Assembly: GCA_963665785.1 (NCBI GenBank)
Contig: OY762456.1
Location: 1,736,001 to 1,800,000, forward strand
Direction of reading: 5' to 3'
From: UBA7455 sp026713185
Lineage (GTDB): Bacteria; Pseudomonadota; Gammaproteobacteria; Pseudomonadales; Azotimanducaceae
Length of the DNA stretch: 64,000 bases
The translations under genes were made by a program, and so were the position numbers. Within the stretch, counting starts at the first letter, position 1. Every line of letters begins with the position of its first letter. Below, piece after piece: positions 7,205 through 15,407 of this stretch. The notes under the pieces are model-generated. The model did not search any database. It was not told where the DNA came from and was given only the letters and a program-made list of their open reading frames with translations.

Positions 7205-9115
7205 ATGAGGAAGAGCAACTCCCGGATACTGCAATGCGTCGCTTTGTTGAACCTTGCTGCAGCGCCAGGTAAGACGCGAGAGCATCGACGCTTGATAATC
7301 TCACGCGTATGGTTGCTGCCGACCTTGTGTCTTGCGGTTGGCATTGTCAATGCGGAGGCGCTTCAGTTCTCCCACGGGTTCTCGATGTTGCACGACCTGA
7401 AATATAGCGCCGACTTCAAACACTTCGAATACGTGAACCCTGATGCGCCACAAGGGGGAACAATTACTCTCTCGACCGACGCTAATGTCAGGAACTTTGC
7501 TGGGGAGTTCGATAGCAACAACGATGGTCCGCCGGGTATGCTCTATGTGTACGACACGCTGATCGTACGCTCGGGTGACGAGCTCGGTGGATATTATGGT
7601 CGGCTTGCAGAATCCATGGCGGTATCAAACGACGGGCGGCTTTTGGCGTTTCGATTACGCCCTGAAGCCCGTTTTCATGATGGTAAGCCTATCACCAGTA
7701 AAGACGTGAAGTTTACGTTGGACTGGGCGCTATCAACGGTAGAGGGCGGTTTGTATCTAGGGTGGATCGACTCAGTCGAAGCAGTCAATGATCATGAGGT
7801 ACGCCTTCATCTTAACGAGCCACTCGATGATTCAAATCTCAGGATCCTGACCTTTGAACCGCGCATTCTGCCCGAGCATCATTGGCGAGGTAAGAATCCC
7901 TCAAAAGCTACACCGGTTTTTCCGATTGGTAGTGGGCCGTATCGTGTCATGAGTTGGCATCAGGGTTACATTCGACTCCAGCGCGTAACGGACTACTGGG
8001 GCAGGGATCTGCCGGTTAACAGGGGCTTGTATAACCTCGACGAACTGCACTTTGACGTGTACAGAGACGCCACGGTCGCCAGAGAGGCACTCCGCAAGGG
8101 ATTGTTCGACTACTACATAGAAAGTGACATTCGGCATTGGGTGTCAAGCTACGACGTGCCGGTAGCGCGCGCGGGATATCTCAGGAAGGGCGAGAGGACA
8201 GAGCGCTACGTTACCGGTCCTCACAGGGTGATTGCTCTTAACAGTCGCCGACCTCCCCTTGACGATGTGCGAGTACGCGAGGCATTGAGTATGGCGTTCG
8301 ACTTCGATTGGCAAAACCGCGCTTTGAATTCCGGCGCGTACCGACGTGCGACAAGTTATTTCCCCGATACACCATTCGGTGCGACCGGTCTGCCTACCCC
8401 GGAGGAGCTAATATTGCTTGAGCCGATGCGTGATTCGCTGGATCGACGCGTGTTTGTGGAACCGTTCGCGCTGCCAGACTCTAATGGTCGGGGGCGGAAC
8501 CGTGATGCGCTATTACGTGCATCCAGGCTGCTGATCGAAGCAGGTTGGAGTGTTGAGGATGGAGTGCTCAGGAATGCATCCGGAGATGCGTTTGAGCTTG
8601 AGTTTCTGTCTAGCACCGTTGATGAACGTCGCGTGCTGTTGCCCTACATCGATACGCTGCGAATCTTAGGCATCAACGCGAGCATCAAACTGGTAGAGAC
8701 CGCGCAGTATATCAACCTGCGGCGTAAGCGCGACTTTGACGCGATGGTGCGTTCCCACAGCATGTTGCTGCCGCCGATTGCTCAGCTCCCGATCTTCTTT
8801 TCGTCTGCCGCGTCACCGGAACCAATGGGCCATAATTTCGCAGGCATCAACGATCCGATCGTCGATGCGCTAGTCAATCATGCCACGCAAGTGACCACTT
8901 TTTCTGCTATGACAATCGCATGCCGTGCACTTGATCGTGTATTACTGCGTGGCTATTACCACATACCATTACAAGTACGATCTAACCCACGCATCATCTA
9001 CTGGGATCGTTTTGGGCAGCCTGAAACCGATAAGATTGCCACTTTCGAATCTCCTGGTTTCGATGCCTGGTGGTACGACCATAGGAAGGCTGCGCGAATT
9101 CCGGCAGAGCATTAG
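7205..9115 (+). CDS. ABC transporter oligopeptide-binding protein (SBP_bac_5, YejA-like)
   Basis: The 636-aa protein has a late hydrophobic signal segment (LLPTLCLAVGIVNA, cleavage expected near residue 50). It then shows the family 5 extracellular solute-binding fold: GGTITLSTDANVRNF, the characteristic FRLRPEARFHDGKPITSKDVKFTL, FPIGSGPYRV, and a C-terminal NFAGINDPIVDALV...YWDRFGQPE block. YejA-type proteins deliver peptides or peptide-like antibiotics to an inner-membrane ABC permease. No permease or ATPase genes follow, because repeat copy 2 starts 65 bp after the stop. The gene is therefore an isolated piece of what is normally a yejABEF-like operon, consistent with transfer on a mobile segment. 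Confidence 0.88.
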   Translation: MRKSNSRILQCVALLNLAAAPGKTREHRRLIISRVWLLPTLCLAVGIVNAEALQFSHGFSMLHDLKYSADFKHFEYVNPDAPQGGTITLSTDANVRNFAGEFDSNNDGPPGMLYVYDTLIVRSGDELGGYYGRLAESMAVSNDGRLLAFRLRPEARFHDGKPITSKDVKFTLDWALSTVEGGLYLGWIDSVEAVNDHEVRLHLNEPLDDSNLRILTFEPRILPEHHWRGKNPSKATPVFPIGSGPYRVMSWHQGYIRLQRVTDYWGRDLPVNRGLYNLDELHFDVYRDATVAREALRKGLFDYYIESDIRHWVSSYDVPVARAGYLRKGERTERYVTGPHRVIALNSRRPPLDDVRVREALSMAFDFDWQNRALNSGAYRRATSYFPDTPFGATGLPTPEELILLEPMRDSLDRRVFVEPFALPDSNGRGRNRDALLRASRLLIEAGWSVEDGVLRNASGDAFELEFLSSTVDERRVLLPYIDTLRILGINASIKLVETAQYINLRRKRDFDAMVRSHSMLLPPIAQLPIFFSSAASPEPMGHNFAGINDPIVDALVNHATQVTTFSAMTIACRALDRVLLRGYYHIPLQVRSNPRIIYWDRFGQPETDKIATFESPGFDAWWYDHRKAARIPAEH

Positions 9116-9179
9116 AGACCCGGAACATCCAGGGGATCCAAGCGGCGAACTTAAGTTGTATGGATCCTCCACGGGATCG

Positions 9180-9324
9180 GCCTGGTTATAAAATCTGTAT
9201 AGAAATCAACCTGGTTGCGTGTAAGCCAGCGCGCTTAATTTGACGCGAAGTTCTCTCAATACTACCCGCCGTGTATATATACTTCTATGTTATCGTGAAA
9301 ATGTGGTTTAAATTACCTATCTAC
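9180..9324 (+). repeat. IS91-type 3'-end repeat, copy 2
   Basis: This copy starts at GCCTGGTTATAAAATC, lacks the extra stretch of copy 1, and carries a 4-base TATA expansion (GTGTATATATACTTC). It ends at CCTATCTAC, after which new sequence begins (TTGGTTCATATC). It separates the oligopeptide-binding protein from the FtsX permease gene. Confidence 0.85.
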
Positions 9325-9397
9325 TTGGTTCATATCTCGAGGATATTGGAATTCCTGATGTACAAGTGATTGAGACGCGACGATATAAGGAATAAAA

Positions 9398-11821
9398 GTG
9401 AATAGTATAAAACTAGCGTTCAGGATTCTCTTAAGGAATAGAACCTATGCCTTTATCACTATCTTGGGTCTTACCCTGGCGATAGCCAGTTCATTCATAC
9501 TGTACAATTATATTAGGAGTGAACTGAGTTATGATCAGCATTACGCTGACCACGAGAATATTTTCAGAGTTCTTGTGGAAAGTACGACAGGTGGTGGGAC
9601 GGAGCGGCTATCGATAGCAGCAAGAGCGCTAGCGCCGTTATTCAAGAAAGCTCATCCGGAGATGGTTGAATATGTCAGAATGACACCGCCGGCCAGAACT
9701 ATTTTTGTCGATGAGAATTCTGAACCTCATATCGCACAAGTGATAAAAGTAGATGACAATTTCTTCGATGTATTTCGTCACACAATTGTCCTGGGGAACC
9801 GTTCGAAGGCCCTTAGTGAACCATCATCGATAGCCATTAGTGAGAGTTTCGCGAGAGAAGCCTTCGGGAACAGAAATCCGATTGGCGGGCATCTTTCTTC
9901 CTATCCTTTTGAGTATCGGGTCATGGTGGTCTTTAAGGATATTCCTGAGAATACGCATGTTAAGTACTCGGCGGTTATATCAATGAAGCAAGACCAGCTC
10001 CAAGGTGGACCTGCCGTTGAGAATATACTCTACATGATCTTTGATCTTGGGCTATATACATATTTCAAGACCAAGTCAGGATTCACTGAATCAGACTTCG
10101 AAGCAGCCCTGAATAGGTTTTACAAGGATGAAGCAGAAGAAATTGCATCGCAGTACGACATTGCGCTCAGGTATCTTACACAACCCCTCAAGGACACGCA
10201 CTTCGAGGTTGGATGGGATTTTGATCAACCTGTAGGTAGTATTTTCTACGTTTATGCGTTTCTTGCGGTTGCGATCTTTCTCGTGTTGATTGCGTGTATT
10301 AATTATACGAACTTGGCCACGGCACTTGCGTCCAGACGTTCGAAAGAAATTAGTATGCGCAAGATTCTAGGATCTGGTCGGTTCAGGCTATTTGCCCAAT
10401 TTATGTGTGAGTCGACCCTTTATTCTCTGGTCGCTTTAGTTTTTGGACTCTTGCTGGTTTTGGTCTTGGATGCCTTTGGTGGAGTAAATCAGCTGCTTGG
10501 CAGGTCGTCACTGTATGGCTTAGGAGACTTTTCCATTGTTATGTTTCTTATCTTGCTGGTATTGACCGTGGCGGTTATCGCCGGATCGTATCCTGCTCTC
10601 TACTTGTCATCGGTAGACCCGAAGTATTCACTCTCAGGCTCGGGAGGACGACCGAGAGGTTATTACCTACGACAGCTGCTTGTTTTCAGCCAGTTCTGCA
10701 TATCAGTTTGCGTACTGGCGGCGACCTTCGTCATGGTTTTACAGATGGATTTTATCGACAGCAAGGACAAAGGATATAACGCCAAGGACAAACTTGTTGT
10801 AAAACTTCAAGGTGCAGACACTTTAATGAGGCTTGACGTAATTAAGGATAGGCTTTTACTGGATTCGGATGTACTCGGGGTGGCAGAAAGTTCATACGTT
10901 CCAGGAGGCTCGGTGAATCCAACGTTTGCATTTATCGAGGATTCTGTGGGAGAACAAAATCGGCAAGCTGTTGGGCGAATTGAGGTTAGTCACGAGTTTG
11001 TAGATGTCATGGGAATCGAAATGGTTAAAGGGAGGCCGCTATCGGGTCAGATACTAACGGACCAACGGAAGTCAATTTTGGTTAATGAGTCCTTGTCGCA
11101 ATTTATGGGGTGGGATCAGCCGATTGGAAAGAAACTAAGCTGGGCGGAAAACCAAGCTGAGGTTGTAGGGGTTGTGAAGGATTTCCACTTCAGTTCCTTA
11201 CATCAAAAGATCGAGCCGTTGTTCCTTACATTACGACAACCAATTAATTTTCAAAACATGTCAGAATTTCGTCGTAGTTTGGTCTCGAGAGACATAATAG
11301 TGAATATTTCACCTTCGAACCAAGAGAGTACGATTAAATACATAGAGTCTGTAATTGCTGAGTTTGATCCTAATCGTCTGGTTGAGTATGAGTTTTTTGA
11401 TCACCTGCTAGAGAACCAGTATACGAGTGAGACCAACCTGGTCGCACTAACTATGATTTTAGCCTTGATGTGTTTGTTTATTTCTTGTATGGGGCTTTTT
11501 GGATTGGCTACATTTACGGCAGAACAACGGAAGAAGGAAATGGGGATTCGAAGAGTGTTGGGCGCCACAGAAGGTCAGATTGTCTATCTTTTAGTCAAAA
11601 ATGTGTTGTGGCTTTGTCTTGTGGCTAGTTTGATTGGTTCATTGGCTAGCTTTCTCGTTATCGAGAATTGGTTGGATATGTTTGCGTATAGGATCATGAT
11701 AGGCCCGTGGCCATTCATCCTAGCCTCTTTAGTTGTTGTTATCGTATCTGTGATAACAGTTGCGGCTCAATCTCAGGTTACGGTTCGATCTAGTCCGATA
11801 ACCGCGTTGCGCGATGAATAA
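9398..11821 (+). CDS. FtsX/MacB-type ABC permease, large two-module form
   Basis: This 807-aa membrane protein starts at a GTG with an AAGGA ribosome site 8 bases upstream. It has the duplicated layout of large FtsX permeases. There is an N-terminal helix (AFITILGLTLAIASSFIL), a periplasmic MacB-PCD-like domain, three helices near residues 280-410, a second periplasmic domain, and a last helix set with the diagnostic EQRKKEMGIRRVLGAT. Proteins of this size and style are abundant in Bacteroidota and work with a LolD/MacB-like ATPase, for export or efflux. No ATPase is adjacent. The gene is visibly richer in A+T than its neighbours, which suggests recent transfer. Confidence 0.85.
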   Translation: MNSIKLAFRILLRNRTYAFITILGLTLAIASSFILYNYIRSELSYDQHYADHENIFRVLVESTTGGGTERLSIAARALAPLFKKAHPEMVEYVRMTPPARTIFVDENSEPHIAQVIKVDDNFFDVFRHTIVLGNRSKALSEPSSIAISESFAREAFGNRNPIGGHLSSYPFEYRVMVVFKDIPENTHVKYSAVISMKQDQLQGGPAVENILYMIFDLGLYTYFKTKSGFTESDFEAALNRFYKDEAEEIASQYDIALRYLTQPLKDTHFEVGWDFDQPVGSIFYVYAFLAVAIFLVLIACINYTNLATALASRRSKEISMRKILGSGRFRLFAQFMCESTLYSLVALVFGLLLVLVLDAFGGVNQLLGRSSLYGLGDFSIVMFLILLVLTVAVIAGSYPALYLSSVDPKYSLSGSGGRPRGYYLRQLLVFSQFCISVCVLAATFVMVLQMDFIDSKDKGYNAKDKLVVKLQGADTLMRLDVIKDRLLLDSDVLGVAESSYVPGGSVNPTFAFIEDSVGEQNRQAVGRIEVSHEFVDVMGIEMVKGRPLSGQILTDQRKSILVNESLSQFMGWDQPIGKKLSWAENQAEVVGVVKDFHFSSLHQKIEPLFLTLRQPINFQNMSEFRRSLVSRDIIVNISPSNQESTIKYIESVIAEFDPNRLVEYEFFDHLLENQYTSETNLVALTMILALMCLFISCMGLFGLATFTAEQRKKEMGIRRVLGATEGQIVYLLVKNVLWLCLVASLIGSLASFLVIENWLDMFAYRIMIGPWPFILASLVVVIVSVITVAAQSQVTVRSSPITALRDE

Positions 11822-12154
11822 TTGTATCGATTTAGATTGTTTACCAACCTTTTAGTATCTCTTGTTGATTGAGAAGTTGTTGATAACCCGGCCGGGTGCA
11901 CCCTCGTCAGCAACTTGACCGTTTCTAAGTACAAGAACATAGGAGGCATTATCGCGTATTCGATAGCGCACGAAGCGCATCTTAACCGTCTCGACAACCA
12001 CTGACATTTCTTCATCAGTGAAACAAACACCGATCACTCTTGGCTAATCAAGATGTCCTGACTGGTTGGTAATTGAAACCTGCGATTACAAGTAAATTCA
12101 GGTTTTATGCTAAACTGGATGAGGAAATGAACCGTTTCGTGTGCACATACAATT
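11822..12154. other. Intergenic region with an unrecognised short minus-strand frame
   Basis: A 61-codon minus-strand frame (11852-12037; MRFVRYRIRDNASYVLVLRN in its middle) is the only coding candidate. I do not recognise it and cannot say whether it is real. It may be the tail of a gene cut off at either side. The last 40 bases form the upstream region of the AAA ATPase gene. Confidence 0.3.
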
Positions 12155-13321
12155 ATGGATAAAAACAACCCCTTCAAGCCGGGCAATGGGCAAATGCCGC
12201 CGCTCCTTGCCGGGCGGGATGGCGTAAAACAAGACATCAATGGGTTGCTGGAAGCGCTTAACGAGCCTTACGGAGTGCCGAGCGACATCATCCTGTACGG
12301 GCCACGAGGTAATGGTAAGACAGTGCTGCTTGGATGGTTGGAAAATCATTGTATCGCTGGTCCCAAGTATACGGTACTCCGCATAACACCTTCGTCCTCA
12401 ATGTCTTTAAAAGAACAACTGATGGCAAGCCTTGGGACTGCCTTGTCACAGGTGACGACAGAAGGGTCGGGTTCGCTTGGTGTAATGTTCGCAAAACTAG
12501 GCGGTAAGCGAAGCGTGGTACAATCAAGCCAGGCAGAGCCGTTAAGCAACTTTCTCATAAAGCAGGCACGCAAGAACCCTTTGGTCCTGCTAGTTGATGA
12601 GGCACATACTATGCCTGCTGATTGGGGCCAGGAACTGCTCAATGTCAGTCAGGATGTGCGTCAGAAAGCGCCTTTCCTACTTCTGCTTGCTGGCACACCG
12701 GGGCTAAGAGAACAGATGAGTTCCATAAATGCATCGTTCTGGACCCGGTCAGAAGTGATACCACTGAGCCGTCTGGATGAACAAGGCGCTGCTGCTGCCA
12801 TAGTCCAACCGCTGCTCAAAGAGGGCATATCGCTTGACCCGGATGTAATGTCACAGGTGGTCTCTGAGAGTCAGCACTACCCATTCTTCATTCAAGTTTG
12901 GGGTGCGGCTTTATGGAACACAGCAAGGAAAGCCGAATGCACACAGATTGATCAAGCATTACTGGCCGATGCATGGAGCGAGTTTAACTACCGAAAGAAC
13001 CTGTTTTATCAGAATTTGTACAATGAGATGATAGAGGAACATGTAACGCTGGCGGCTTTGTCGGTGGCCAAAGCATTTAAAGACCGCCAGGCGATATCTT
13101 ATATCGAATTAGGCAACATACTGGCAGGTAGAATGGTAGGTATTGACCCACCTGATGATGTATTGGCGACCATCAGGGAATTAAAGAATCTGGGCTACAT
13201 CTGGCAAGATTCAGCCTCATCTGATTGGCAACCAGGCATTCCTAGCCTGATGACCCACGTACTGACAGAGGCTCAGAAACTAACGTCGGACAATAGCGGA
13301 GAATATAACGGTCTAGATTGA
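12155..13321 (+). CDS. AAA ATPase (ORC/STAND-like)
   Basis: The 388-aa protein has Walker A GPRGNGKT (49-56) and Walker B LVLLVDEAH (about 143-151), followed by a sensor-like LLLLAGTPGLREQM (about 174-187). The C-terminal half is helical and winged-helix-like, as in ORC/Cdc6-type and plasmid or phage-associated ATPases that sense or load onto nucleic acid. No nuclease or transposase partner is next to it: the gene ends 9 bases before an IS91-type fragment. It may be a defence or element-encoded ATPase, but that is not demonstrable here. Confidence 0.7.
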   Translation: MDKNNPFKPGNGQMPPLLAGRDGVKQDINGLLEALNEPYGVPSDIILYGPRGNGKTVLLGWLENHCIAGPKYTVLRITPSSSMSLKEQLMASLGTALSQVTTEGSGSLGVMFAKLGGKRSVVQSSQAEPLSNFLIKQARKNPLVLLVDEAHTMPADWGQELLNVSQDVRQKAPFLLLLAGTPGLREQMSSINASFWTRSEVIPLSRLDEQGAAAAIVQPLLKEGISLDPDVMSQVVSESQHYPFFIQVWGAALWNTARKAECTQIDQALLADAWSEFNYRKNLFYQNLYNEMIEEHVTLAALSVAKAFKDRQAISYIELGNILAGRMVGIDPPDDVLATIRELKNLGYIWQDSASSDWQPGIPSLMTHVLTEAQKLTSDNSGEYNGLD

Positions 13322-13329
13322 CCACTTAC

Positions 13330-13485
13330 TTAGAAAACGCATCGTTCCCACAAAGGGCAAGAAAACGAAAACAGGTAAAAAGAGCGATAAAGGTGAATAC
13401 AAAGCAGAAACAGTAGCCAAAGTAGACGATGAATTAATTGCTCCTTTACGTTATCGTGAAAATGTGGTTTAAATTACCTATCTAC
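13330..13485 (+). mobile_element. IS91-type transposase fragment joined to the repeat end (copy 3)
   Basis: Bases 13330-13442 match the minus-strand fragment at 240-350 (RKRIVPTKGKK, then SDKGEYKAETVAKVDD). At about 13443-13447 the sequence jumps directly to the last 39 bases of the dispersed repeat (ACGTTATCGTGAAAATGTGG to ATCTAC). The coding fragment and the repeat terminus have the same orientation, as expected if the repeat is the 3' end downstream of the transposase. It is a deletion derivative and cannot be mobile by itself. Confidence 0.75.
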
Positions 13486-13822
13486 CCGATTTTTTTCGAG
13501 GCTGCTCCGCCGTGTCGCCGAAGCCCACGAGGGAAACGGACTTCCGACCTGGAATTTCCACCGTCAAGCTCAGTTTGCCTCCCATTGCCTCGACATAGCT
13601 GCGAAGCGTCGAAATCATGAGATCTTTCCGCTTCTCAGTCTGCGCAATGGTCGCCTGGCGAATGTCCAACATTTCGGCCAACTGCTCTTGAGTCAACTCC
13701 ATGGCTTTGCGCAACTCCTGAAGCGTCAAATATTCGGCGTGCAATCGGTCGGTCTCGGAAAGAATGCGCTCGCGCCGGGCCGCGGGAAGCTCGCTAAGTT
13801 TTTCGTTTAGAGTCTTCACCAT
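13478..13822 (-). CDS. XRE-family antitoxin (HigA/RelB-like)
   Basis: The 114-aa protein starts at ATG 13822 behind a strong GGAGG ribosome site. A helix-turn-helix occupies about residues 35-75 (MELTQEQLAEMLDIRQATIAQTEKR), followed by the conserved STLRSYVEAMGGKLSLTVEIP strand-rich tail of HigA-type antitoxins. It would bind DNA and neutralise a HigB/RelE-type RNase. Its stop codon comes from the repeat end at 13478-13485, so the native C-terminus was probably trimmed. The toxin gene before it is reduced to a fragment. Confidence 0.8.
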   Translation of the reverse strand: MVKTLNEKLSELPAARRERILSETDRLHAEYLTLQELRKAMELTQEQLAEMLDIRQATIAQTEKRKDLMISTLRSYVEAMGGKLSLTVEIPGRKSVSLVGFGDTAEQPRKKSGR

Positions 13823-13939
13823 CACTACCTCCGTCTTTACCCAGCAGCCGGCCCTGACGAGGATCGCGTCCCGCACCGCCTCGGCGAAGCCGTCAAACTC
13901 CTCCTCGAATTCATCATGAAACGCTACTTCCCACTTCAT
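13823..13939 (-). pseudogene. HigB/RelE-type toxin, N-terminal fragment
   Basis: The first 30 codons (MKWEVAFHDEFEEEFDGFAE) match the start of phage-derived Gp49/HigB-like toxins. After residue 30 the toxin core with its catalytic residues is missing, and the frame runs through a short linker straight into the antitoxin without a stop. The result is an in-frame fusion of a toxin stub and the antitoxin. No active RNase can be encoded. Confidence 0.7.
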
Positions 13940-14133
13940 GCCTCACCATAGCTCAAAACCTATATTGATTACAACCTATATTTTCGGATCTGGCGCACAA
14001 ATGACATCGCGGAATTGGGACGCCCTTCAGGTCATCACGTGAGTGTCTCTTAAGCTCAGAAAAGTTGGGCTACGCCGCCTTTAGTGCTAGCATTCGAACT
14101 TGGGTGGGCGAGTTGTGAGAATTCGGGGAACCT

Positions 14134-15153
14134 ATGCCAGTGACTTTCGAACACGCTAGTAGCGCGGCTGATGCCGAGTGGCTTGGCGCGGCCCTGCGCC
14201 AGGGGCGGCGGACACGCGTATCAGTCGTGATTCCGAGCGGATTCGAGGCTTATGCGGTGCTGCGCCACCCGGCCTACCGATGTGTCAGCACGAAGAAAAA
14301 CCTTGTGGACATTCGCCACGGCATGTATATCCGCAGTGAAATGATCCGCTGGACGGAGGTGGCGGAGTCGGATCTTCCGGTTGTTTACGGGTGCACGAGT
14401 TTCGAGGAAGCTGTGAACGGCATGACTCGGGGGACGCAGTATCGTCGTCTATCCGACGGAAAATGGGTGAGGGACATATTGCCGAGCATAGGATTGAACC
14501 CGCTGATCCGAGACGGGGATGAATGGATCGAAGGCCCGGAGGAAGGGTGCCTCGAACCGGAACTCGCAAGATCGTTGCAACGCATGCTCGCCAAGTTTAC
14601 CGTCAACTCCAATCCCTGTTGGTTTGGAATCTGGGACGGTTGGGGATTTCTGTCGGAAACACAGCGCAAGGCGCCCTCGATTAGCACGAGGGATCGAAGC
14701 TGGCTTCTCTTTCGAGCGCCGCTCGCGGCCATGGAACAGTCATTCTTCCCTGACTGCACAGGCCATTATCCGGCCAATCTCGTTTGGCCGGAGGATCGAA
14801 GCTGGTGCGTGGCCACAGAGATTGACTTGGAGGCGACCTACATCGGCGGCAGCGAAGAATTCATTGCCGCCGTCCTGGAGGAACCTGCGCTCGAATCCGA
14901 ACGCGTGAGCGTAGACGACCCCTTGGCCATGTTGCGCGACTTGCTGCAACCCGTCGTGGACAAGTTGCCCAAAGCCTCGTTGCGGGAAGGATTCGAGACG
15001 CGGGAAAGCCCCCACCAATTCAGACCACCGCGCATTACGTGGATGGATCACTTGATTAACTGGCTGCTGTCACTTCGCTGGAAACAGCGGGGACAATCCC
15101 TCGAATTCAGAGCATATACGCCGCCGAAGAAAAAGATGCCTCCCGAAGAATGA
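14134..15153 (+). CDS. Uncharacterised cytoplasmic protein (339 aa)
   Basis: I recognise no named domain. The protein has no signal peptide or membrane segment. It contains the distinctive blocks NPCWFGIWDGWGF (about 155-167), RSWLLFRAPL and WPEDRSWCVATEIDLEATYIGG (about 215-236). Similar W-G-W and ATEID-like patterns occur in small uncharacterised families of accessory genes. It is isolated: a toxin-antitoxin remnant lies upstream on the other strand, and an IS91-type 3' repeat starts 55 bp downstream. A role as an accessory or immunity-like protein is possible but unsupported. Confidence 0.6.
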   Translation: MPVTFEHASSAADAEWLGAALRQGRRTRVSVVIPSGFEAYAVLRHPAYRCVSTKKNLVDIRHGMYIRSEMIRWTEVAESDLPVVYGCTSFEEAVNGMTRGTQYRRLSDGKWVRDILPSIGLNPLIRDGDEWIEGPEEGCLEPELARSLQRMLAKFTVNSNPCWFGIWDGWGFLSETQRKAPSISTRDRSWLLFRAPLAAMEQSFFPDCTGHYPANLVWPEDRSWCVATEIDLEATYIGGSEEFIAAVLEEPALESERVSVDDPLAMLRDLLQPVVDKLPKASLREGFETRESPHQFRPPRITWMDHLINWLLSLRWKQRGQSLEFRAYTPPKKKMPPEE

Positions 15154-15207
15154 TGAGCGCGCCATACCGTCGTTGGACTAACATCGAGCGCAACCACCAC
15201 CTTTCAA

Positions 15208-15407
15208 TTCTGAGGAAACAGCCCTCAACACGTAATACAGGCTTTTGAGTAGCAGGCTCAACACCAAAGGCTGCCTGGTTATAAAATCTGTATAGAAATC
15301 AACCTGGTTGCGTGTAGGCCAGCGCGCTTAATTTGACGCGAAGTTCTCTCAATACTACCCGCCGAGTATACTTCTACGTTATCGTGAAAATGTGGTTTAA
15401 ATTACCT
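15208..15407 (+). repeat. IS91-type 3'-end repeat, copy 4 (interrupted)
   Basis: This copy starts further upstream than the others (TTCTGAGGAAACAGCCCTCA), overlapping the non-coding flank of the fragment at 118-190, and so links that fragment to the repeat family. It breaks after ATTACCT at 15407, where an IS1380-family element is inserted, and resumes as TACCTATCTAC at 17053-17063. Confidence 0.85.
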
